Source: Cladocopium goreaui
Lineage: Eukaryota; Sar; Dinophyceae; Suessiales; Symbiodiniaceae
Assembly (NCBI GenBank): GCA_947184155.2
Contig: CAMXCT020006756.1
Span: forward strand, 379,001-443,000
Direction of reading: 5' to 3'
DNA: 64,000 nucleotides
The notes below the pieces were generated by a model. It worked only from the letters and a program-made list of their open reading frames with translations, did not search any database and was not told where the DNA came from. How positions within the stretch are numbered: position 1 is the stretch's first letter; every line of letters starts with the position of its first letter. Positions 37,159-46,448 of the stretch are shown in pieces. A program made the position numbers and the translations under genes.

Positions 37159-37382
37159 GTGGGAGGCATACTGTGAAACCCACTGGCTGAAAGGTACCCC
37201 CATATCTTCCAAGAGATAGGGAACAGCAGAGATGCCGCAGTTCCAACAAGTTGGCGAAGCAAAGGTTGGAGATGGTTGGAGAGTTTGGCCGCGGGCAGGT
37301 TTTTTTCAAGGGAGAATCCGCCCCTGCTTAATTCTGCTGTTGGTCATTTGTCCCCAGGGACGGGGCTAAGCTATAAATAAAA

Positions 37383-37445
37383 GAGCAGCAACTGATTAAA
37401 CCACCACCACCAACAACAACAACCACAACCACAACCACCACCAGA
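37383..37445. repeat. ACC/AAC trinucleotide-rich run
   Basis: CCACCACCACCAACAACAAC followed by CCACAA hexamers. Confidence 0.85.
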
Positions 37446-38545
37446 AGAATATCGAAAAGATGATGACAAGAGTAATTAGCAAAATCTCGTAAGATAAGAA
37501 CAGGAAGACACACAACAGCAACAACAGTATTTCTCAGTAATAAGTTGAAGTAAGAACCGCCACCCCCTCCTGGCTGCGCTGGTTCCCCAGGTGCAAAAGT
37601 CGGCAAAAATAGCTGAGCTTCGCGAGGAGAAAATGCGGTGTTCGTGGCTGTCCCCCCCGGTTTGGGATTGCATTGGCCGGCCCAGATTTACCCAGATATC
37701 ACTAAGTATATCCCCAAGTGCACAGAAACAACATGTGGTTAGATGTGGTTGCATTATATAATTATTCTCCATCCCTGAATTTTGTTACTGCAATTTGGAT
37801 CAATTTGGATCAGTTGTTTTCCATCTTTTTCCCATGCAACATCCACCAAATCCATTGTTTAATTCGAAACAGCCGAGGCCCAGCGATGGTGAAACAGTCC
37901 CTTTGGACAGCCGAGGTGTGAGGATGGTGAGGTGATGTAATGTTTGGAGTTTGGATACTACAACCATTCTAGGTCATTCTAGATTTGGAATGCGCATATA
38001 TAATATATAATTTCTATATATTTATACATACATATATATATATATAATTAACAATAATCAGGTGCATATAGAATCATACAAAGGATCTCATTGCATAGAT
38101 CTCTACAGAGGGATTTGGCTGGTGAGTTTCTACATGCTGTATCTGTATAAGTTGCTCTTTTTTTTTCTCCGCTTCAGATGCTGCCAGTTCTATGTCGCTG
38201 ATTTGACATGATTTGAAGGTTTGGGATGTTCGAACCAGCTGCTCACACACACACATATATGTATATATATATATATATGTATGTATGTAGTCCAAAAGAG
38301 ATCAAACGGTCTGTTCGTGGCTGAACGGTTGCCCTGGGGGCTGTTTGCCATTTAAAATTTAAGTGTTCGTAGAACCGGCTGAGTTCCGCAGGGAAAGCGC
38401 TGGAAAAGTGAAAGGGGCCGGTTTAAAGAAAACCCTAGGCACACTCAAAATTCATCAAAATGCCACAGTCCTTCCATTGTCGGATTTTCACTCTAGTGCC
38501 AAAGATTGATCATGTGTAGGATACATTTAGGATATCTCCCGCCAG

Positions 38546-38640
38546 GAGTGGGGACTGGCGAAGCTGAGGACGAGGTGGGAGAAATTGTCGAAAGTGGCAA
38601 CACCTTGGTTGCCTTGGCTGGCGATTCAAAAATGCTGTTA
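38546..38640 (+). CDS. Candidate exon, unknown gene
   Basis: After CGCCAG. Reads VGTGEAEDEVGEIVESGNTL and VALAGDSKMLLNAV. The donor is not certain. No family recognised. Confidence 0.4.
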
Positions 38641-38824
38641 AATGCTGTGACAATTTTGAAACAAATGACAAAGTTGATTTCCAACTTGCAAGTTGATTTC
38701 AAGTACAGTGCTAGAAATGATTCCCATTTCATTTCCAGTTTCCCTCACTCCTTTCAAATTGGGACACTGGACACCGTGGCAATCCGTGGCACCTTCCCCC
38801 AGCTTCCAACTGAGGCCACTCAGC

Positions 38825-38913
38825 CAGAACAAAGTCGCCCGCTTGGAGGCGCCGAACATATGCAAATCCCATGCTTCGAGGTTGTTGGATGCGGATGGTG
38901 CTGTAGCCCCTTC
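38825..38913 (+). CDS. Candidate exon, unknown gene
   Basis: Reads NKVARLEAPNICKSHASRLL then DADGAVAPS. It probably ends at a GT donor in CTTCG|TAAG or one base away. Unknown family. Confidence 0.35.
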
Positions 38914-39012
38914 GTAAGGGAATTTCGAATATTACAAGTGTATACATGGTTGGATATGATATGATTCTTATCATTTTTCAAATTATATATATACATATCT
39001 CTATGCGTGTGT

Positions 39013-39420
39013 GTGTGTGTACACTGCTATTCACATGCAGAAAACTACAACTGGACATTTGATGACTATGCACGTTATGTTTTCCGAATTCATGCGCCAA
39101 AGACTATGCACGTTATGTTTTCCGAAGTCATGCGCCAAAGACTACTTAACAGCAGGGGGCTGCAGGGAATGTCATAGTTCTGCAGCCAACGAAGACGGCT
39201 ATGACATTCTGTGATATCGATCCGGGACGCTGGATCGACGTACCTGCCTAATCATGTCTTTCCATTTCCGCGATGGGATGTGGCTAACCCAAGAACCACC
39301 TTGCCGATTAATGATTTGGACCTGGTTTCACCTGTTTATCAAGGATGATGGACTCAGGATTCTACCAGGCATGTACAACCACATCGTCATTGCAGTTCAC
39401 TTCCAAAAATCAACAGTGTG
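39013..39420. repeat. Duplicated block X, left copy
   Basis: Matches 43388-43795 at a constant offset of 4375 bp. One substitution was noticed (39302 G against 43677 A). Inside is a 32-bp tandem duplication beginning ACTATGCACGTTATGTTTTC. The block has coding-like stretches such as TTLPINDLDLVSPVYQ and TAMTFCDIDPGRWID, so it may carry host-gene exons. Confidence 0.9.
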
Positions 39421-39610
39421 CATTAGTCATGTGTCCTATACAGACCATGACCTCATCATCCCTAATGGGGAAGAACAATCTTGGCATAGTGTGCCGAATC
39501 CGCCCTCTACGGAGGCAGAAGTTGAGCGAGTAGCCATAGGGGCTGCTAGAAGTGATGGCAATAGCCGAAGGGGGGTCAAGGACAATTGAAGGGTGGCATA
39601 AGCCGAAGGA
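39421..39610. other. Unique junction between block X and block R
   Basis: Ends with short degenerate GCCGAAGG-containing repeats that continue into block R. It has no counterpart at the right end of the duplication. Confidence 0.6.
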
Positions 39611-39958
39611 GTGCCCAACGGGCGAATGGTGCCCATAGGGCGAAGGTGGCCATGTGCCGAAGGATTTTATTGGCCGGGAACCCTACTTCTTACTGTCATT
39701 TTATGAGTTTCCACCTTCTCTTTCAAATCAATTTACAATTGTGAGGACAAGAGATCAATTTGAAGAGATCTAGAATATAGGAAGACCTATCACAAAAGTG
39801 TGCGGACACACATAGTTTGTGATGCTCGAACCAAGCAGAATGTCAAACACGGTAGGGACCTTATCGCTGCAGATGTGTGTACGATCTTGATTCATGTTTT
39901 CGAGGTTTTCTACTGAGCGAACACTTCAAACCAATCCAATAATTGAGACCATAGTCTT

Positions 39959-40576
39959 GTGAAGTACCTCCTTCGCCATAGCTTATTTTCACTGGGATGT
40001 GTTAGCTACCGACAGATACAAGGCGCATCTATGGGCTCACAGTGGGCCCCAGTTGTATGTTCACTAGTTGCCCTACATCGAGAGCACACCTACAGCATGC
40101 CTTTTGGACAAGCCATTTTTTCTGGAAAACTTTTTAGTTCCTTTCGTTATGTTGACAACCGTCTGCTTTTGGGTCCACAACAACTCACTGATCGCCTTCG
40201 ACAAACTTGCTTTTGGAATTTAGACTTCTACACCTCGCCCATTCTTTTGGAAGAAGTACAGGGTTTTGATGCACTTGGATTCAACATCAATCCACATCAA
40301 CGTACCATTACATCGGTATTGCCTTGGGACACAGTGATACGCACTTCCGCTGGTTTTGGACCTAGAAGCTCCATGTATACAGGTCTCATTGCTCGAACAC
40401 GTCTAATTTTACAAAATACTTTTCCTCGTGAACTTCAACTTCCTCAAGTTCAAGACCTGCTCGCCCTTCATACCCTTCAGGAACCTAGATACCGCGAATG
40501 CATTCCTCAGATCATTTCGATTGCCCGCAGTTTTGGACACAAATGGACCAGACAACAATTGACACCGTTTGACTGA
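39959..40576 (+). CDS. Reverse transcriptase domain fragment, copy 1
   Basis: 205 codons to TGA with no in-frame ATG at the start; the frame opens just after an upstream stop, so it is a truncated or spliced-in piece. YRQIQGASMGSQWAPVVCS matches the QxxGxxMGSxxAP motif of reverse transcriptases. FRYVDNRLLL occupies the catalytic-box position, normally YVDD, so the second aspartate is replaced by Asn. LGFNI follows, as in the usual thumb-side motif. The element type is inferred. Confidence 0.75.
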   Translation: MKYLLRHSLFSLGCVSYRQIQGASMGSQWAPVVCSLVALHREHTYSMPFGQAIFSGKLFSSFRYVDNRLLLGPQQLTDRLRQTCFWNLDFYTSPILLEEVQGFDALGFNINPHQRTITSVLPWDTVIRTSAGFGPRSSMYTGLIARTRLILQNTFPRELQLPQVQDLLALHTLQEPRYRECIPQIISIARSFGHKWTRQQLTPFD

Positions 40577-40964
40577 AAAGAAGCCGTTGTAGCTGCATTT
40601 TGGTTTTTGTGCTTTTCATTCCAATTGCAACTTTGCAACTGTTGCAACTGTTCAAACGTTTTTCTGCAACATCCCACCCAAAACGCCTGGCTCGCAGTGT
40701 GATATTTGTTTTTCCGTAATTGATTATATTCAGTTCTCCAGCTTAGTTTACGTCCGTTGTTCTACTCTATATGGTTCACGGTACTGCAACACACTGGCTT
40801 AAGTGTTATATAACTGTGATTTAATCAATCCATTTACTGTTTTTCATCACTGCGTTCTATCTCAACCACCTGACCTACGTGTTCTACGCGTCGGAATCTC
40901 AGTTTTTGGCGAATTCTGCCCTTCGTCCATAGACAACTAATAAACGTTCATTTTAAACGGATTT

Positions 40965-41258
40965 GTGGAAGAACAAGAATACAATCGATTTGTGTCCATT
41001 TCATTTCGTGGTATCCATGTTTCAATTGAAGTGCAGTTCTCTTCACTTTTTAACACTCCAAAGTCATACTGTCCTTGCTCTATTTGTTCCACGCGTCGGC
41101 AACCCAGAAGTGTCACCTTCCTTATGAAGACATATGTATATATGTGTATACCGCTCTCCACACGCAAAGTGTTGCGCAATCTGCAACAAACAATTGATGT
41201 TCGTGAGGGACAAGGGCACGATAACTTTGGATTGCATCATATTCAATTATTTCGCTAA
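40965..41258 (+). CDS. Second open frame in the retroelement, copy 1
   Basis: 97 codons, with CPCSICSTRRQPRSVTF. The frame is the same in the second copy, but the copies are too alike for that to show selection. Function unknown; may be noncoding tail. Confidence 0.25.
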   Translation: MEEQEYNRFVSISFRGIHVSIEVQFSSLFNTPKSYCPCSICSTRRQPRSVTFLMKTYVYMCIPLSTRKVLRNLQQTIDVREGQGHDNFGLHHIQLFR

Positions 41259-41775
41259 TACAAACTTTGGATTGCATCATATTCAATCATTTCGCCAATA
41301 ACAATTAACACCTTTTAATCTAACCATGTCCTTTCCATTTCGACTTTATTTATCGCGATTTCTTTGATCTACGTGGTCTACTTGCTCTACACGCAGTCTT
41401 TCAGAATTTGCCTTCCATGTGAAGGGGGTGCCCAACGGGCGAATGGTGCCCATAGGGCGAAGGTGGCCATGTGCCGAAGGATTTTATTGGCCGGGAACCC
41501 TACTTCTTACTGTCATTTTATGAGTTTTCACCTTCTCTTTCAAATCAATTTACAATTGTGAGGACAAGAGATCAATTTGAAGAGATCTAGAATATAGGAA
41601 GACCTATCACAAAAGTGTGCGGACACACATAGTTTGTGATGCTCGAACCAAGCAGAATGTCAAACACGGTAGGGACCTTATCGCTGCAGATGTGTGTACG
41701 ATCTTGATTCATGTTTTCGAGGTTTTCTACTGAGCGAACACTTCAAACCAATCCAATAATTGAGACCATAGTCTT

Positions 41776-42393
41776 GTGAAGTACCTCCTTCGCCATAGCT
41801 TATTTTCACTGGGATGTGTTAGCTACCGACAGATACAAGGCGCATCTATGGGCTCACAGTGGGCCCCAGTTGTATGTTCACTAGTTGCCCTACATCGAGA
41901 GCACACCTACAGCATGCTTTTTGGACAAGCCATTTTTTCTGAAAAACTTTTTAGTTCCTTTCGTTATGTTGACAACCGTCTGCTTTTGGGTCCACAACAA
42001 CTCACTGATCGCCTTCGACAAACTTGCTTTTGGAATTTAGACTTCTACACCTCGCCCATTCTTTTGGAAGAAGTACAGGGTTTTGATGCACTTGGATTCA
42101 ACATCAATCCACATCAACGTACCATTACATCGGTATTGCCTTGGGACACAGTGATACGCACTTCCGCTGGTTTTGGACCTAGAAGCTCCATGTATACAGG
42201 TCTCATTGCTCGAACACGTCTAATTTTACAAAATACTTTTCCTCGTGAACTTCAACTTCCTCAAGTTCAAGACCTGCTCGCCCTTCATACCCTTCAGAAA
42301 CCTAGATACCGCGAATGCATTCCTCAGATCATTTCGATTGCCCGCAGTTTTGGACACAAATGGACCAGACAACAATTGACACCGTTTGACTGA
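41776..42393 (+). CDS. Reverse transcriptase domain fragment, copy 2
   Basis: As copy 1 with three amino-acid changes (Pro to Leu after TYSM, Gly to Glu before KLFSS, Glu to Lys in LQxPRY). It keeps MGSQWAP and the same YVDN box, so the Asn predates the duplication. Confidence 0.75.
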   Translation: MKYLLRHSLFSLGCVSYRQIQGASMGSQWAPVVCSLVALHREHTYSMLFGQAIFSEKLFSSFRYVDNRLLLGPQQLTDRLRQTCFWNLDFYTSPILLEEVQGFDALGFNINPHQRTITSVLPWDTVIRTSAGFGPRSSMYTGLIARTRLILQNTFPRELQLPQVQDLLALHTLQKPRYRECIPQIISIARSFGHKWTRQQLTPFD

Positions 42394-42780
42394 AAAGAAG
42401 CCGTTGTAGCTGCATTTTGGTTTTGTGCTTTTCATTCCAATTGCAACTTTGCAACTGTTGCAACTGTTCAAACGTTTTTCTGCAACATCCCACCCAAAAC
42501 GCCTGGCTCGCAGTGTGATATTTGTTTTTCCGTAATTGATTATATTCAGTTCTCCAGCTTAGTTTACGTCCGTTGTTCTACTCTATATGGTTCACGGTAC
42601 TGCAACACACTGGCTTAAGTGTTATATAACTGTGATTTAATCAATCCATTTACTGTTTTTCATCACTGCGTTCTATCTCAACCACCTGACCTACGTGTTC
42701 TACGCGTCGGAATCTCAGTTTTTGGCGAATTCTGCCCTTCGTCCATAGACAACTAATAAACGTTCATTTTAAACGGATTT

Positions 42781-43074
42781 GTGGAAGAACAAGAATACAA
42801 TCGATTTGTGTCCATTTCATTTCGTGGTATCCATGTTTCAATTGAAGTGCAGTTCTCTTCACTTTTTAACACTCCAAAGTCATACTGTCCTTGCTCTATT
42901 TGTTCCACGCGTCGGCAACCCAGAAGTGTCACCTTCCTTATGAAGACATATGTATATATGTGTATACCGCTCTCCACACGCAAAGTGTTGCGCAATCTGC
43001 AACAAACAATTGATGTTCGTGAGGGACAAGGGCACGATAACTTTGGATTGCATCATATTCAATTATTTCGCTAA
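42781..43074 (+). CDS. Second open frame in the retroelement, copy 2
   Basis: The same 97-codon frame as at 40965. Same caution applies. Confidence 0.25.
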   Translation: MEEQEYNRFVSISFRGIHVSIEVQFSSLFNTPKSYCPCSICSTRRQPRSVTFLMKTYVYMCIPLSTRKVLRNLQQTIDVREGQGHDNFGLHHIQLFR

Positions 43075-43210
43075 TACAAACTTTGGATTGCATCATATTC
43101 AATCATTTCGCCAATAACAATTAACACCTTTTAATCTAACCATGTCCTTTCCATTTCGACTTTATTTATCGCGATTTCTTTGATCTACGTGGTCTACTTG
43201 CTCTACACGC

Positions 43211-43387
43211 CGCTACCTCAGAGTGCCTTCTTTGGAAAGACCTGTCCATGAAGATGCAGGTGCGTATACACCTAATCCCAAGCATGAATTTCATTTTCGA
43301 ATGAGTTCAACGTTGCTTATATTGACGTGATCTGCTTGCTTCATTAGGCAGTCTTTCAGAATTTGCCTTCCATGTGAAGGCCTTTGT
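43211..43387. other. Junction between R' and X'
   Basis: About 138 unique bases, then the segment CAGTCTTTCAGAATTTGCCT and its continuation (43349-43380), which is shared with the R/R' junction at 41394-41425. Confidence 0.6.
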
Positions 43388-43795
43388 GTGTGTGTACACT
43401 GCTATTCACATGCAGAAAACTACAACTGGACATTTGATGACTATGCACGTTATGTTTTCCGAATTCATGCGCCAAAGACTATGCACGTTATGTTTTCCGA
43501 AGTCATGCGCCAAAGACTACTTAACAGCAGGGGGCTGCAGGGAATGTCATAGTTCTGCAGCCAACGAAGACGGCTATGACATTCTGTGATATCGATCCGG
43601 GACGCTGGATCGACGTACCTGCCTAATCATGTCTTTCCATTTCCGCGATGGGATGTGGCTAACCCAAGAACCACCTTACCGATTAATGATTTGGACCTGG
43701 TTTCACCTGTTTATCAAGGATGATGGACTCAGGATTCTACCAGGCATGTACAACCACATCGTCATTGCAGTTCACTTCCAAAAATCAACAGTGTG
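43388..43795. repeat. Duplicated block X', right copy
   Basis: Partner of 39013-39420. This copy lies next to a supported downstream exon (43912), so it may be the one still used by the host gene. Confidence 0.9.
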
Positions 43796-43802
43796 TGTTA
43801 GT

Positions 43803-43884
43803 ATAATGGTATAATATATACATACATATATATACATATATAAGTTTGCACGCAAGTAAATGTACAATATATATATATATATAT
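43803..43884. repeat. AT/ATGC microsatellite
   Basis: TATACATACA units, then (AT)n and GCATGCGTGCGTGCGTG. Confidence 0.85.
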
Positions 43885-43911
43885 GCATGCGTGCGTGCGT
43901 GACACTGCCAG

Positions 43912-44007
43912 TGGTCTTTCACGTATCACTGGATGTTGGCCTGGGTCAAGGGGATGGAACTGATGGGGAACCGATAAAGAACGCCACCGTGCGAATCAAT
44001 GCATCAG
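43912..44007 (+). CDS. Candidate exon, unknown gene
   Basis: Between CTGCCAG and a GTGTGC donor. Reads VFHVSLDVGLGQGDGTDGEP then IKNATVRINAS. It joins in phase to a PINDLDLVSPVYQ exon in block X' if a GA donor is used there. Confidence 0.5.
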
Positions 44008-44446
44008 GTGTGCGTTGGTGCTTGGGTTCGATCGTAGTGGCCTCAGACTGGGACCCTGGGATGTTCACAGAATGATATATGAAACCAATATGAAACCACA
44101 AAACAGCGATCTCTGTATTCACCCTGACATTCTGAACATACACAGTAGCATGCCAAATTGCTGCAATCAAACGTAAATAGCAAGGACATCCGCTTGAGAC
44201 AGAAATCTATCTCTGTTGTTGTCATCCTCTATGATCACGCGCGAAAAAGGTCACACCTTGCACCTCCTTGCGCAGTCAGGCCACTCAGTTGTCCCAGGCC
44301 GGGTCCCAGGCCACTGGATCGGTTGGAGCCCACATGGTCCACTGACTAGGTGCAAGCCAAACCATGTCAGGATGTCCATTATCAGCTAGGAAAAACTGTG
44401 GAAATCTTAACGGCCTCACGGGCAGACCTCAGTGGAAATCATGGTA

Positions 44447-44649
44447 TCCCTAATTTGCCCACGGGGTCCGGTATTAGCTCAGTGGTTATGGCGGCGTCCC
44501 TCTTCCGACCGGTCCTGGGCTCGATACCCGGGAGCAACACTGAGTTAGACAGGCGGTCAGTTAATCCCTCTCTGCAGTCCGGAAACGGAGAGCCAGGCTC
44601 AGAGTAAGCCAGGTTGCTGATCGATAACCGAAAGTCCCTAATTTGCCCA
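44447..44649 (+). mobile_element. tRNA-derived SINE with 15-bp target-site duplication
   Basis: TCCCTAATTTGCCCA is repeated exactly at 44447-44461 and 44635-44649. Between them lies a 173-bp body. Its head has an A-box-like TTAGCTCAGTGGTTATGG and a B-box-like GGGCTCGATACCC; CTGGG/CCCGG can form the T-arm. The anticodon arm does not fold well, so it is not a working tRNA. A unique tail follows the tRNA-like head and ends in GATAACCGAAAG. The perfect duplication shows retroposition. Confidence 0.88.
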
Positions 44650-44678
44650 GAACAGAAATCCAACAAAAAATCACTCAG

Positions 44679-44780
44679 TCGAAAAATGTCGCTGGCGCTA
44701 AGGACTTCTCCGTCGATTGGTGCCTGTCTAGAGGCAGCAACCACAGGAGCATGGCTGACCGCGGCTGCAGTGATCAAGTG
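44679..44780 (+). CDS. Candidate exon just after the SINE
   Basis: After CACTCAG. Two frames are open: one reads MSLALRTSPSIGACLEAATT, the other SKNVAGAKDFSVDWCLSRGS. Coding is likely but the frame is undecided. The SINE inserted 30 bp upstream. Confidence 0.35.
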
Positions 44781-45174
44781 GGGTTGGCGAGATGATATGA
44801 GATGATATGAGATGATCTAAGGGGGATTCATGTCATATATCCCGAATTCAAAAACCTCCGAATGGGTTTTCTTTGGGCTGTGGTGTTTTTGCTCAGGAGC
44901 TGTGTCAGCTTACCGTTGTGTAGAAATTTGTTCCCTTTCAGGATGGGTTTTCGTCCACCCAGGGTTCAAATTTTGGCCCGATCCCGCATGATTTTGGTGC
45001 TGTTTGGCCAAGTTTTGTGGCCATCCCAAACCACACGTTGATTTCTATCTACTTTTCTCATTTTTTCTCCCTCTTCCAGGATCGACTCGAGGTTGTGAGT
45101 CAAGATTCCTTGGAACCCTTCGCAGCCCATTTGATTTGGAGTTCAGAACCTTCGAGTCTCCCAGTAGTTTGCAG

Positions 45175-45410
45175 TTCAAAAAGGCTGTGGCTGCAGAGGG
45201 TTCCAGACATCACCCTCTGCAGTTTGACATGACAAAGTGACGGAGAGGGATTCTTCCATCCTCTTCGCTCGCTTTCCGAAAGCATTAAACAGATGTGAAA
45301 CTGCCACTGGGTGGTTACCTTTAACTCTGCGTCCCGTGCCTGGTGCGGTGCCCGTCTTGTACATAGCAGCCACGGTTGGTAGAAGACTGGAGGCCCAAAA
45401 AGATTACAAC
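45175..45410 (+). CDS. Two linked candidate exons, unknown gene
   Basis: 45175-45236 reads FKKAVAAEGSRHHPLQFDMT; a GT donor then an AG acceptor at 45291-45292 would remove 56 bp. 45293-45410 continues in phase with CETATGWLPLTLRPVPGAVP, then VLYIAATVGRRLEAQKDYN, ending at a consensus GTGAGT donor. Alternatively the first exon ends at TGA 45238. Confidence 0.45.
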
Positions 45411-46310
45411 GTGAGTGAGTACAGTTTATTCTTTATCAATCATCATTGATAGAAAAGGGTAGGGAATGTGCCTGGTTTATCCTGGTTTCTTAAATTCTTG
45501 GGTTTTGAGTTTTTGACTTGTCCTTTCTTGCCCTTCTATTCGAAAGCCACAGTACCCAAAGTGGCTGGGTAGCCTGAGAATCACTGGCAAGTTTGCCATG
45601 TTCAGGTCACCAGGTGCTTTTTGGAAGGGATGTAACCGGGATGTATTTACTTTGCCAGGCTGGAGTGAAGGAACATGTTGAAAATGTTGCAGAATCCATA
45701 AAAATCAACGAAAACCCAGAAAATTTATTGAAAATCCATGAAGATCCTCGTATGAGGATGGGGTTTCACCATGGCTTCAACCCCAACCAAGTTTTCCCCA
45801 ACGGCCACAGCAACGGCGGATCGGCCACCAGCTCTGCCGTAGTAGCGGTGCATGTCCCAGCAACAAGTCTGGACCCAACCCATGGAGCTTTTGGGGCTTG
45901 CTGACCTGGTGACCTGGTGTTGTTGTGTCCCTCAGACATGTTCCGTTGGTTGGAACGGTTGATAAAAAACAATTTTATCAATCCTCTTAAAATACCATGG
46001 ATGTACCAGTTATATACTTATTGTATGCCTATAGTAGGCCATTGGTGTTTCTTGAGCAGAAGAATCAGATAGTTTCCTAGAGTCTTCATTCAAATCACTG
46101 AACAGAACTTATCGCAGACCGACACATTCAGCAGGGCAATCCCCGCTTCAGGGTGTTTAGATCGACACACTGCGACTGGTCTCGGTGCGAAGCTTGTTGT
46201 CTCCCTGAATGACTTGTGACTATCGCCATGCCGTGCCTTATGACACTATAAGGGGATGGACCATAGGGGGTTCTCCAATACCCTTCAATCCCTCACAAGG
46301 CACTAACAAG
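45411..46310. other. Probable intron with a weak coding patch
   Basis: 45593-45904 is open; its end reads QVFPNGHSNGGSATSSAVVA. No splice chain could be fixed. The remainder is AT-rich. Confidence 0.3.
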
Positions 46311-46448
46311 CGGACCATAAGCGACCCTGTGCCTGACTTGCCTGTGAATTGGGAGGTGGTCCTCAACAGGGGCACATGCCATATCATCCGCAACTCAGAC
46401 ATGACTGCTGCGTATGGTGATGGCTGGCAATGGATGGTTTGCGTGAAG
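46311..46448 (+). CDS. Candidate exon, unknown gene
   Basis: Between TAACAAG and a GTTATT donor, 138 nt, phase 0 at both ends. Reads RTISDPVPDLPVNWEVVLNR and later NSDMTAAYGDGWQWMVCVK. No family recognised. Confidence 0.45.

Larger units (their letters stand above)
39611..41394 (+). mobile_element. Retroelement fragment, block R copy 1
   Basis: 1784 bp, repeated at 41428-43210. It carries a reverse-transcriptase frame, a noncoding tail with a 38-bp duplication (TTTGGATTGCATCATATTCA near 41228 and 41266) and a second open frame. The N-terminal fingers of the transcriptase are absent, which fits a 5'-truncated non-LTR or Penelope-like copy. No long terminal repeat was found. Confidence 0.7.
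41428..43210 (+). mobile_element. Retroelement fragment, block R copy 2
   Basis: Nearly identical to 39611-41394; about five differences noticed, one of them a single-base deletion near 42423. The two copies are joined by 33 bp (41395-41427), most of which recurs just left of block X' at 43350-43380. Confidence 0.85.

Noticed and set aside
45775-45870. GHSNGGSATSSAVVA, similar to the amidase signature Ser/Gly motif
   Set aside because: No catalytic lysine exon or GTDTGGS-like motif was found nearby, and the local frame is not fixed.
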